This document shows, in pieces, positions 5,658 to 10,820 of a DNA stretch of 25,400 nt. The position numbers were made by a program, and so were the translations under genes. Source of the stretch: a virus. Every line of letters begins with the position of its first letter. Position 1 is the stretch's first letter. Location of the stretch: positions 1-25,400 of IMG/VR virus record IMGVR_UViG_3300046011_002950. One strand, given 5' to 3'. The notes under the pieces were generated by a model, which made no database searches, was not told the origin of the DNA, and saw only the letters and a program-made list of their open reading frames with translations.

Positions 5658-5885
5658 ATGGAATCACCTCTTCAAAAAGCTATCGACTTGGCTGGCGGCA
5701 AGATTGCCCTGGCACTGGCGCTTGGCCTTGATCGCACCGCCGTGTATTCGTGGAAAGAGTGTCCGCATGAGCGCGTCCTGCCTGTCTCTGAGCTTGTTGG
5801 CTGGGAAGTTACGCCGCACCAGTTGCGCCCAGACCTGTACCCGAACCCGACTGACGCGCTGCCCCAAGTAAAAGAGGCCGCTTGA
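5658..5885 (+). CDS. Cro-like regulator (YdaS-type HTH)
   Basis: 75 residues. The protein follows the small Cro/YdaS pattern: residues 5-30 hold LQKAIDLAGGKIALALALGL followed by DRTAVYSWK as the recognition helix, then PHERVLPVSELVG and the near-invariant ending TPHQLRPDLYP. It would bind the operators in competition with the repressor and commit the phage to lytic growth. It is divergent from the repressor and the first gene after PR. The Shine-Dalgarno is weak (TTGGAA), with an ATG in another frame at 5650 just before the real start. A one-base gap separates its stop from the next ATG at 5887, so the two are cotranscribed. Confidence 0.85.
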   Translation: MESPLQKAIDLAGGKIALALALGLDRTAVYSWKECPHERVLPVSELVGWEVTPHQLRPDLYPNPTDALPQVKEAA

Positions 5886-5886
5886 T

Positions 5887-6096
5887 ATGCCTGAAATCAG
5901 ACTGGAAGTACCAGCGGATGAGCTTGCCGTACTCGACGGATACTGCTCTGCGAGAGGTAAAGCGCGGACTGAGGTCATTCGGACTCTCCTTAAACAATGG
6001 TCGGATGAGAAACACCGTGAAGCCATTGTCATATGCCGCGTTGCAGGCATCAATCCGACCCAACCGGATAGCGACCGGCACGGGTCGCCGCCGTAG
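5887..6096 (+). CDS. Ribbon-helix-helix (CopG/Arc-like) DNA-binding protein
   Basis: 69 residues. The start MPEIRLEVPADELAVLDGYC gives a beta strand (EIRLEVP) followed by two helices (ELAVLDGYCSARG and ARTEVIRTLLKQWSDEKH), the ribbon-helix-helix layout of Arc/CopG repressors, which act as dimers inserting the strand into the major groove. The C-terminal 25 residues look disordered. AAAGAGG lies inside the end of cro, before the ATG, so translation is probably coupled. In this place phages often carry a CII-like or accessory early regulator. The precise target is unknown. Confidence 0.75.
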   Translation: MPEIRLEVPADELAVLDGYCSARGKARTEVIRTLLKQWSDEKHREAIVICRVAGINPTQPDSDRHGSPP

Positions 6097-6137
6097 TCGA
6101 TCTGGAATCCGCTTGTAAGAAGTTTCCGACAAATAGA

Positions 6138-6178
6138 AACAGCCCCGTCATCGGTGCGCGAACACCTCAAGGGCTGTT
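6138..6178 (+). promoter_or_regulatory. Nested stem-loop in the leader before the primase gene
   Basis: AACAGCCC (6138-6145) pairs with GGGCTGTT (6171-6178), and within the loop GGTG (6153-6156) pairs with CACC (6163-6166). There is no T-run after it, so it is not a standard terminator. The gap 6097-6204 otherwise holds no gene. It may be an attenuator, an RNA-stability hairpin or a protein-binding site before the replication gene. Function is inferred only from structure. Confidence 0.45.
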
Positions 6179-6204
6179 AGATAAGACAGAAAGAAGTATA
6201 TCAA

Positions 6205-8235
6205 ATGACAACCAATATTTCTCAGATCTTCTCAGGTGGTTTCGTTCCAGCCGCCATGATGGAAGAGGTTAGGCAAGATCCTGAAGCCGCTTTCATTGGG
6301 AAGCTGTCAGAGATTGGGATTGATGTTGATGCGCTGGTTTATGAAGAGCTAACGCGCATCAAGACAAATTCCGATAGGGGCGGCGAGAAGTCTGGATGGT
6401 ACGTCTATTATCCGAGCGGCATACCATCAGGCGCTTACGGCGACTGGCGCAACGGCGGAGAAACTATTACTTGGTGCCACAAGGCACAGCATGAAATGCA
6501 GGCCAATGAGTGGGTCGAGAACAAGCGCCGCATGGAGAAGGCCCAGCGCGAAAGAGCCGCCATGCTGGAGGCCGAACACAAAGCAGCAGCAGTTCAGGCC
6601 CGTGACATCCTCAGTGAAGCACAGGCAGCAACCGATGACCATCCGTATTTGAAGTCAAAAGGCGTCAAGGCGCATGGGATTTCCATCCATGATGGTCGCC
6701 TGGTGATACCGGCAATCAACGAAGACGGCGAGATCACAACAATCCAGACGATCGACCAGGCCGGCAAGAAGTTATTCCTGAAGGGCGGCAAGAAGTCTGG
6801 CACGTTCTTCTGGATGGAAGGCAGCAGAGACACCATCTACATCTGCGAGGGCTACGCAACAGCCGCAACAATCTACGAGGCAACAGGCTGCGCCGTGGTC
6901 GTGGCGTTCGATGCTGGCAACCTGCCCAAGGTGGCACCAATCATTCGCGGCAAGTTTTTATCGACCAAGATAATCATGGCTGCTGATAATGATCAGTTCA
7001 AGGGCAACCACAATGCCGGCGTCAAGTGCGCCAAGGAAGCTGCCGAGGCGATCGGTGCGGACGTAGTAATTCCTCAGTTCTCAAACCTCAATAGCAAGCC
7101 AACAGACTTCAATGATCTGATCACGCTTGAAGGCATTGACCGGGTGCGCGAGCAGTTGATCGGCAAGCCATCCGTCGCAACGCCAAGAACACGCTACGAG
7201 TTTTCCCGCGTCGATACGCTGGAGATTATCGATATCGATTACGTGGTCGATAAGTACATCGAGGCAGACTCGCTGGATCTTATCTTCGGTGAGCCTGGTT
7301 GTGGCAAGTCATTCATCGCCATTGATATTGCCTGCTGTATTGCTACCGGTACGCCGTGGCATGGTCATCCAGTAAAGCAGGGTGTCGTCATCTACATAGC
7401 AGGCGAGGGTCACAACGGCCTTGCCAGGCGCTTCAAGGCGTGGGAGCTAAAGCACGGAGTCAGTCTCAAGGGTGCGCCGCTTTACAAGTCTCACCGTGCA
7501 GCCCAGCTATATGATCAGTCAAGCGCAGTTCAGGTGGCTGAAGCTGTCCGCGCTATCTCTGAAGCCGAAGGCGTACAGCCGGCCATGATCATCGTGGATA
7601 CCGTCGCACGGAACATGGGCGGAGATGAGAACAGCACGCAGGACATGAACCAGTTCATCGAGCATATCGACGCCATGCTGCGCCATCCTTACAAGGCTGC
7701 AGTTCTGCTGGTGCATCACAGCGGCAAGGCTTCACCGGGTCAAGCAAGGGGCAGCACCGCATTGCGTGGCGCTCTTGATGCCGAGTATCAGGTCGAGATG
7801 GATCAGTCCAGCCGGATGATCGTCATGTCCAACAAGAAGATGAAGGACGGCGAGATACCAGCAGAGAAGAAGTTCTCCATCTCCAAGGTCGGCCTGGGCG
7901 TCATAGGCAAGGACGGCGAAGAGATCAGCGGGGCTGCGCTTGAGACGGTTGATATCAGCGGTCTGCTGAACCAAGCTGCCGATGCGCGTGAGTACCTTGG
8001 GAAGAATCAAAGGAAGGGTATCACCGCTCTTGAGGCGCTTATCTTTGCACGTAAGCGCGACGGAGTACCTTCACCGATAACCCTAGATGACTGGCGCGAG
8101 GCTTGCAAAGAACACGGGCTTGATCGTCACGCTTTCCGTGACCTAAAGGATAGCTTGGTTGCAAAAAACAAGGTGTCAATTAACTCGATCGGCGTCATAA
8201 CTCTTGATTACGAGATAGGTGGAAACGGTGAGTAA
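6205..8235 (+). CDS. Phage replication protein: Toprim primase fused to RepA-type hexameric helicase
   Basis: 676 residues. The N-terminal part (to about 200) resembles the phage primase/DUF3987-like region with YLKSKGV and GRLVIPAI. A Toprim domain follows, with DTIYICEGYATA at about 209 and IIMAADND near 253, where E and the DND acidic pair would hold catalytic metal. The second half is a RepA/DnaB-like ATPase: Walker A GEPGCGKS near 362, Walker B MIIVDT near 461, and the sensor-like segment LLVHHSGKASPG. A C-terminal helical domain (from about 600) ends the protein. It would synthesise primers and unwind phage DNA at the origin. AAAGAAG lies before the ATG at 6205. The gene begins the rightward replication block and is followed by a repeat-rich stretch that may contain an origin. 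Confidence 0.92.
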   Translation: MTTNISQIFSGGFVPAAMMEEVRQDPEAAFIGKLSEIGIDVDALVYEELTRIKTNSDRGGEKSGWYVYYPSGIPSGAYGDWRNGGETITWCHKAQHEMQANEWVENKRRMEKAQRERAAMLEAEHKAAAVQARDILSEAQAATDDHPYLKSKGVKAHGISIHDGRLVIPAINEDGEITTIQTIDQAGKKLFLKGGKKSGTFFWMEGSRDTIYICEGYATAATIYEATGCAVVVAFDAGNLPKVAPIIRGKFLSTKIIMAADNDQFKGNHNAGVKCAKEAAEAIGADVVIPQFSNLNSKPTDFNDLITLEGIDRVREQLIGKPSVATPRTRYEFSRVDTLEIIDIDYVVDKYIEADSLDLIFGEPGCGKSFIAIDIACCIATGTPWHGHPVKQGVVIYIAGEGHNGLARRFKAWELKHGVSLKGAPLYKSHRAAQLYDQSSAVQVAEAVRAISEAEGVQPAMIIVDTVARNMGGDENSTQDMNQFIEHIDAMLRHPYKAAVLLVHHSGKASPGQARGSTALRGALDAEYQVEMDQSSRMIVMSNKKMKDGEIPAEKKFSISKVGLGVIGKDGEEISGAALETVDISGLLNQAADAREYLGKNQRKGITALEALIFARKRDGVPSPITLDDWREACKEHGLDRHAFRDLKDSLVAKNKVSINSIGVITLDYEIGGNGE

Positions 8236-8410
8236 TCGTGAGAAACACACAGTTTCTCACTGTGCGGAAGTTTTCGTGAGAAACGTGAGAAACAGTATGA
8301 AACCGTGCGCTGAATGCGGTGGAGTGTGCGTGAGAAACGGTGTGACACCCCTTAAGGGGGTCACCACTTTCTCACACCACGGCATTTCTCACTCATGTTG
8401 GGAGTTTTGA
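8219..8410 (+). CDS. Questionable small ORF, 63 aa, in the repeat-rich stretch
   Basis: An open frame begins at a GTG inside the end of the primase gene and runs to 8410. It contains CAECGGVC, a possible zinc knuckle, but also VRN repeats (FVRNVRN, VCVRNG) that are simply the translation of the GTGAGAAAC DNA repeats. An internal ATG at 8297 gives a 37-residue product. No clear ribosome-binding site stands before either start. The DNA here forms a long hairpin (8330-8375), which argues that nucleic-acid structure rather than coding is under selection. It is listed so that the frame is on record. I consider it more likely non-coding. Confidence 0.25.
   Translation: METVSNREKHTVSHCAEVFVRNVRNSMKPCAECGGVCVRNGVTPLKGVTTFSHHGISHSCWEF
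8238..8392. repeat. Cluster of GTGAGAAAC 9-mers in direct and inverted orientation
   Basis: Direct copies lie at 8238-8246, 8276-8284, 8285-8293 (head-to-tail) and 8330-8338. An exact inverted copy GTTTCTCAC lies at 8252-8260, and eight-base inverted copies TTTCTCAC at 8368-8375 and 8385-8392. Seven occurrences in 155 bases directly after the replication helicase gene suggest an iteron-like array, for example a replication origin or a protein-binding cluster. Confidence 0.75.
8330..8375. repeat. Long imperfect hairpin
   Basis: The arm beginning GTGAGAAACGGTGTGAC at 8330 pairs with the arm ending GTCACCACTTTCTCAC at 8375. The core is GTGAC-a-CCCC, loop TTAA (8352-8355), GGGG-GTCAC. The two outermost pairing segments are GTGAGAAAC-type repeats. 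No T-run follows, so it is not a typical terminator. Confidence 0.65.
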
Positions 8411-8460
8411 ATGACTGAAGCAGAACATCAGATTTTGGTTATGTGCTGGGCGAAAAACAC
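8411..8460 (+). pseudogene. Truncated 5' end of a VRR-NUC nuclease gene
   Basis: The first codons encode MTEAEHQILVMCWAKN. The same stretch reopens the intact VRR-NUC gene at 9348 as LTEAGHQILVFCWAKK. The two DNA stretches (8414-8457 and 9363-9406) match at 35 of 44 bases. GGAG lies seven bases before the ATG, so this looks like the original start of the nuclease gene, cut off after about 16 codons by the intervening 0.9 kb. The frame stays open all the way to the end of the homing endonuclease gene (9355), so a fusion protein could be made, but the middle part overlaps a structured RNA locus and shows no protein family. Confidence 0.65.
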
Positions 8461-8474
8461 ACACAAAAATCACG

Positions 8475-8503
8475 TTGACCGTAACAGTCTATCGGAGTAC
8501 ATT
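8475..8503 (+). promoter_or_regulatory. Predicted promoter of the C4-like RNA locus
   Basis: TTGACC (8475-8480), 17 bases, TACATT (8498-8503), with an expected start near 8510. It stands directly before the structured RNA region and inside no functional gene, as expected for the constitutive promoter of an immunity-type RNA. Confidence 0.5.
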
Positions 8504-8532
8504 TCGCCTGTCGCTGAAACAACAGCGACCAA

Positions 8533-8723
8533 GATTGGCGTCTTGGAATCAACCGGCGGACGAACCGCCACCAGTGCGGTATTTTTTCGTCCACAGCATG
8601 GCACTCCCTTTCGGGCGGGCTGTGCGGGAGAGTCTTCGGACTCGCCGGCCCGGTTGCCGGTACGCCAATCCTGCACAGTCTGCCCACCCCGATTGGCGTC
8701 GGGACGGCAGTTTAAAAAACTGC
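8533..8723 (+). ncRNA. C4-type antisense RNA locus (P1/P7/P4 immunity-RNA-like), candidate
   Basis: Dense self-complementarity. GATTGGCGT occurs at 8533-8541 and again at 8691-8699, and both can pair with ACGCCAATC at 8662-8670. GGGCGGGCTGTGCGG (8613-8627) can pair over 15 bases (three G-U) with CTGCACAGTCTGCCC (8671-8685). Local hairpins are GAGTC-TTCG-GACTC (8630-8643), CCGGC/GCCGG (8645-8660), GGCGG/CCGCC (8555-8569) and GCAGTTT-AAA-AAACTGC (8707-8723). Two antisense segments followed by their two targets just ahead of a small ORF is the arrangement of C4 antisense RNAs, which repress a downstream antirepressor or cell-division-inhibitor gene. The overlapping open frame resembles what is often annotated as an 'ash/ICD-like' protein, probably a by-product of conserved RNA. 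Boundaries of the mature RNA cannot be set from sequence (roughly 8600-8670 for the antisense part). Confidence 0.55.
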
Positions 8724-8738
8724 AACCGGAGTACCACC

Positions 8739-8867
8739 ATGAACACCAATCAAATCACCACATCAGTTTCCAAGAAGTGTCCTCCTTGGGCTTCTTACGT
8801 TTCGCCAACCTGCAAGACCATCAAGGTCGGCAACTTGTTCGTTACCGTGCAGAAGGTGGCGAAATGA
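8739..8867 (+). CDS. Small ORF under the C4-like RNA, 42 aa
   Basis: MNTNQITT...WASYVSPTCKTIKVGNLFVTVQKVAK, 42 residues, with GGAG seven bases before the ATG. The protein has a compact beta-prone C-terminal half (CKTIKVGNLFVTVQKV) and no membrane segment. It lies just behind the predicted antisense target and hairpin, so its translation is likely under RNA control. Its stop overlaps the start of the endonuclease gene as ATGA. In P1- and P4-type loci the controlled gene is an antirepressor or a division inhibitor. Here the function is unknown, and the small size fits a regulatory or toxic peptide. Confidence 0.6.
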   Translation: MNTNQITTSVSKKCPPWASYVSPTCKTIKVGNLFVTVQKVAK

Positions 8868-9355
8868 ACAAGAACAAAACCCGTCAAGCTCGGATGCTGG
8901 CTATTGATCCATCTGACAGCCACAACACGCATGGCATGTCGTATTCGTATGAATACTGCGCATGGCAGAACATGAAGAGTCGTTGCGGCAACCCAAAGAA
9001 CCACAAGTTCCCAATGTACGGCGGAAGGGGAATCAAAGTCTGCGATGCGTGGGTTAATAGCTTCGAGTCGTTCTACGCAAGCATGGGCGCGAGGCCATCT
9101 CCAAATCATTCAGTTGATCGCATTGATTCAAACGGGAATTACTCCCCAGAAAATTGCCGGTGGGCCGATAAAAAACTTCAGTCAGAGAACAGGCCGGGTT
9201 GGGTTCGATGGCTTGAGTTCAATGGTCAAAAAAAGACCATAACCGAATGGGCAAAAGAAATAGGAATTGCCAGAAGAAGCCTATCAGACAGGATTGATTC
9301 AGGTTGGTCTGTTGAAAAGGCTTTGACAACACCAAAGAGGGGAAAGCTTGGATAA
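8864..9355 (+). CDS. Homing-type HNH/AP2-like endonuclease
   Basis: 163 residues. The central block (CAWQNMKSRCGNP, then YGGRGIKVCDAWVNSFESF, ARPSPNHSVDRID, NGNYSPENCRWA) is the hallmark of a widespread phage/intron endonuclease family related to HNH nucleases. The SVDRID and NYSPENCRW stretches hold the metal-site region. The C-terminus (EFNGQKKTITEWAKEIGIARRSLSDRIDSGWSVEKAL...) is a helix-turn-helix DNA-binding module typical of NUMOD-like domains in homing enzymes. It starts in an ATGA overlap with the 42-aa gene. It sits exactly between the two copies of the VRR-NUC gene start, so it appears to have inserted at that gene, probably together with the RNA locus. Homing activity is inferred from the family and the context. 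Confidence 0.8.
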   Translation: MNKNKTRQARMLAIDPSDSHNTHGMSYSYEYCAWQNMKSRCGNPKNHKFPMYGGRGIKVCDAWVNSFESFYASMGARPSPNHSVDRIDSNGNYSPENCRWADKKLQSENRPGWVRWLEFNGQKKTITEWAKEIGIARRSLSDRIDSGWSVEKALTTPKRGKLG

Positions 9356-9764
9356 AAAACTTACCGAGGCAGGACACCAGATATTGGTGTTCTGCTGGGC
9401 CAAAAAGATGTCTTTGTTAGGTAGAGTGGAGCTTGACTTGATGGCGCACATTCCAAACGGGGAATATCGCACAAAGTCAGCAGGGTCGAAGCTAAAGGCA
9501 ATGGGAGTAAAGGCCGGAGTTCCAGACATTCTTTTACCAATAGCTAGGAATGGATTCAACAACCTTTGGATCGAGATGAAGGTCGCTGACGGAAGTGTGT
9601 CAGAGACGCAAGAGAAGTGGCACAGGATGCTTGAATTGAACGGCGGGTATGTGGTGGTGGCTTACGGATGGAAAAACGCAGTAGCGGCGATTTGCGGGTA
9701 CTTGGGTGGCGTGTGGCCTGAGATTGATATGGAAGCGATGGAAGGGAGACTTGAGCATGGCTAA
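9348..9764 (+). CDS. VRR-NUC domain nuclease
   Basis: 138 residues. Core motifs of the VRR-NUC (PD-(D/E)XK) family are visible: GVPDILLP with the catalytic D, LWIEMKV with ExK, and SETQEKW with the conserved Q, followed by YVVVAYGW. These stand-alone phage enzymes are thought to cut branched or flap DNA and act in recombination or replication fork processing. The start is a TTG at 9348 with GAGGGG five bases upstream, and it overlaps the endonuclease gene by eight bases. An unusual start codon would fit a gene whose original start was displaced by insertion: its old 5' end survives at 8411. The next gene overlaps its end by eight bases. Confidence 0.88.
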   Translation: MDKKLTEAGHQILVFCWAKKMSLLGRVELDLMAHIPNGEYRTKSAGSKLKAMGVKAGVPDILLPIARNGFNNLWIEMKVADGSVSETQEKWHRMLELNGGYVVVAYGWKNAVAAICGYLGGVWPEIDMEAMEGRLEHG

Positions 9765-9888
9765 GTATCTGGAAAAACCACCGATCTTGAACCGGCATTG
9801 CCTGGAGTGCGGCATCGACATGGAGAAGCTCGGCTTCTTCTGCTCACTGGCCTGCAGAGATAAACATTATTCAAACACGGAGTTTTGA
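9757..9888 (+). CDS. Small zinc-finger-like protein, 43 aa
   Basis: 43 residues with the pattern CLECGIDMEKLGFFCSLACRD: two CxxC-type pairs (C-x2-C and C-x3-C) able to hold one zinc ion, similar to DUF2116-type zinc ribbons. GGGAG precedes the ATG at 9757, which lies inside the end of the VRR-NUC gene. A longer frame from 9706 lacks a ribosome-binding site and is rejected. The following gene encodes a similar double-cysteine motif, so these may be relatives. The role is unknown, probably nucleic-acid or protein binding. Confidence 0.7.
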   Translation: MAKYLEKPPILNRHCLECGIDMEKLGFFCSLACRDKHYSNTEF

Positions 9889-9890
9889 GC

Positions 9891-10118
9891 ATGGCCGATG
9901 AAGCAGACGTAGCAAACGACCACCACGAACGCTGGCTGCAGGGTCAGCTTGAAGAGCATCAGCACCAGTTGAACCAGGTTGGCCACCACCGCTCGGTGAA
10001 GTACGTGGAGTGCGTGTTCTGCCAAAGCTCAACAGAAAACGGCGACAAATACTGCTCACCAGAATGCCGAGACGATGACGAGCGATTGATCGCAGCAAAG
10101 ATTCGGAACGGTCTTTAA
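9891..10118 (+). CDS. Small zinc-finger-like protein, 75 aa
   Basis: 75 residues. The N-terminal half is a charged, His/Gln-rich helix (HHERWLQGQLEEHQHQLNQ). The second half carries CVFCQSSTENGDKYCSPECRDD, a four-cysteine zinc-binding pattern like that of the preceding gene (CxxC...CSxxC). GGAG lies eight bases before the ATG at 9891. A TTG two codons upstream (9885) is possible but weaker. It continues the rightward early/middle transcript. Function unknown. The coiled N-terminus plus zinc knuckle suggests a small DNA- or RNA-binding adaptor. Confidence 0.7.
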   Translation: MADEADVANDHHERWLQGQLEEHQHQLNQVGHHRSVKYVECVFCQSSTENGDKYCSPECRDDDERLIAAKIRNGL

Positions 10119-10121
10119 CCC

Positions 10122-10448
10122 ATGCGAAAACGACAGATTGAACGAGAAGAGAAGGACGAAGCTGCATTCTCAGCCCTGGACGAAGACAACTTCCTGTCAG
10201 CTGTCGAAGTCGCAAGGAGAATCAACCGAACCCATCAAGCCGTCGCCCATGCTCTCAGAAGGCTATGCGAACAGCAAAAGGTAGAGCGGATCATCGTCAA
10301 GGTTCATACCAAGTCTCGATACACCGAAGACCTCGCCAAGTACCGCATCCCCGGCGTGTCGAAAGCGATCTTCGCCTCTTGGATCAAGCCGCAGATCCCT
10401 GTCGCGTTCAAAGATCTGCCGAAGCGGACTGTGAAACTTTTGAAGTGA
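10122..10448 (+). CDS. Winged-helix-like DNA-binding protein
   Basis: 108 residues. The segment FLSAVEVARRINRTHQAVAHALRRLCEQQKVERIIV has the shape of a winged helix: a helix-turn-helix followed by a wing strand. The remainder is basic and Pro-containing (WIKPQIPVAFKDLPKRTVKLLK). It is the last gene before the packaging genes, where a late transcription activator commonly resides in temperate phages. The repeated motif CAAGGACACCCAC follows directly after its stop. That regulatory role is inference from domain and place. Three bases separate it from the preceding gene, and the ribosome-binding site is weak. Confidence 0.6.
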   Translation: MRKRQIEREEKDEAAFSALDEDNFLSAVEVARRINRTHQAVAHALRRLCEQQKVERIIVKVHTKSRYTEDLAKYRIPGVSKAIFASWIKPQIPVAFKDLPKRTVKLLK

Positions 10449-10461
10449 CAAGGACACCCAC
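10449..10461 (+). repeat. Intergenic motif CAAGGACACCCAC, copy 1 (before terS)
   Basis: Exact 13-base match to copies at 13658 and 23756. It begins right after the stop of the winged-helix gene, in the gap before the small terminase gene, about 30 bases ahead of its ATG. Confidence 0.7.
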
Positions 10462-10490
10462 ATTGGAAGACTGAAGGTAAATAAGCAAGT

Positions 10491-10820
10491 ATGGGAACAG
10501 AAAACGACGCAAGTTTTAAAAAAGGCAAAAAACCAGGGCCGGGAAGACCGCCTGGATTGCCCAACAAATCCACGCAAGCAGCGCGTGAGGCTATCGCTTT
10601 GTTTGTCGATGGCAACGCGCATCGCCTGCAGGAATGGCTGGACAGTGTCGCTATCGGCGTGAAGAACGACGATGGTGAGTACGTTGTCGCCCCAAACCCA
10701 GAAAAGGCGTACCAGCTATTCCAGAGCGTGATCGAGTATCACGTACCGAAACTGTCGCGCTCTGACGTGACAGCAACCGTCGCAACGACCACTGTCGAAG
10801 CCCTCAAAGAACTCGGATGA
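10491..10820 (+). CDS. terS: Terminase small subunit-like protein
   Basis: 109 residues. The N-terminus is basic (KKGKKPGPGRPPGLPNKST), a nucleic-acid-binding tail typical of this group of small terminase-like proteins. A helical body follows (AREAIALFVDGNAHRLQEWLDSVA, then PEKAYQLFQSVIEYHVPKLSR). It would recognise the packaging site on phage DNA and hand it to the large subunit. Its stop overlaps the start of the large terminase gene by four bases (ATGA), strong support for the assignment. An AAGG lies rather far (about 13 bases) before the ATG. Confidence 0.8.
   Translation: MGTENDASFKKGKKPGPGRPPGLPNKSTQAAREAIALFVDGNAHRLQEWLDSVAIGVKNDDGEYVVAPNPEKAYQLFQSVIEYHVPKLSRSDVTATVATTTVEALKELG

Noticed and set aside
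5525-5659. 45-residue N-terminal extension of the repressor
   Set aside because: It would translate across the operators and the PRM start point. The HTH begins right after the ATG at 5524, which has a good ribosome-binding site.
8342-8364. Rho-independent terminator after the primase gene
   Set aside because: A strong stem is present, but the following bases (CACTTTCTCAC) contain no proper T-run, and the hairpin is part of the larger repeat structure.
8238-8392. CRISPR array
   Set aside because: The 9-base repeats are too short, irregularly spaced and occur in both orientations. No cas genes are near; the Cas4-like nuclease belongs to the phage recombination operon.
8475-8738. 130-aa protein reading through the C4-like RNA region (ash/ICD-like annotation)
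   Set aside because: The DNA is dominated by complementary segments and hairpins, and the frame has no ribosome-binding site at its start. Only the part from 8739 has a good RBS and is kept as a 42-aa gene.
8460-9362. Group I intron or intein in the VRR-NUC gene
   Set aside because: The gene start is duplicated on both sides and not split, no intron core or intein splice motifs are visible, and the inserted genes have their own starts. An insertion with displaced start fits better.
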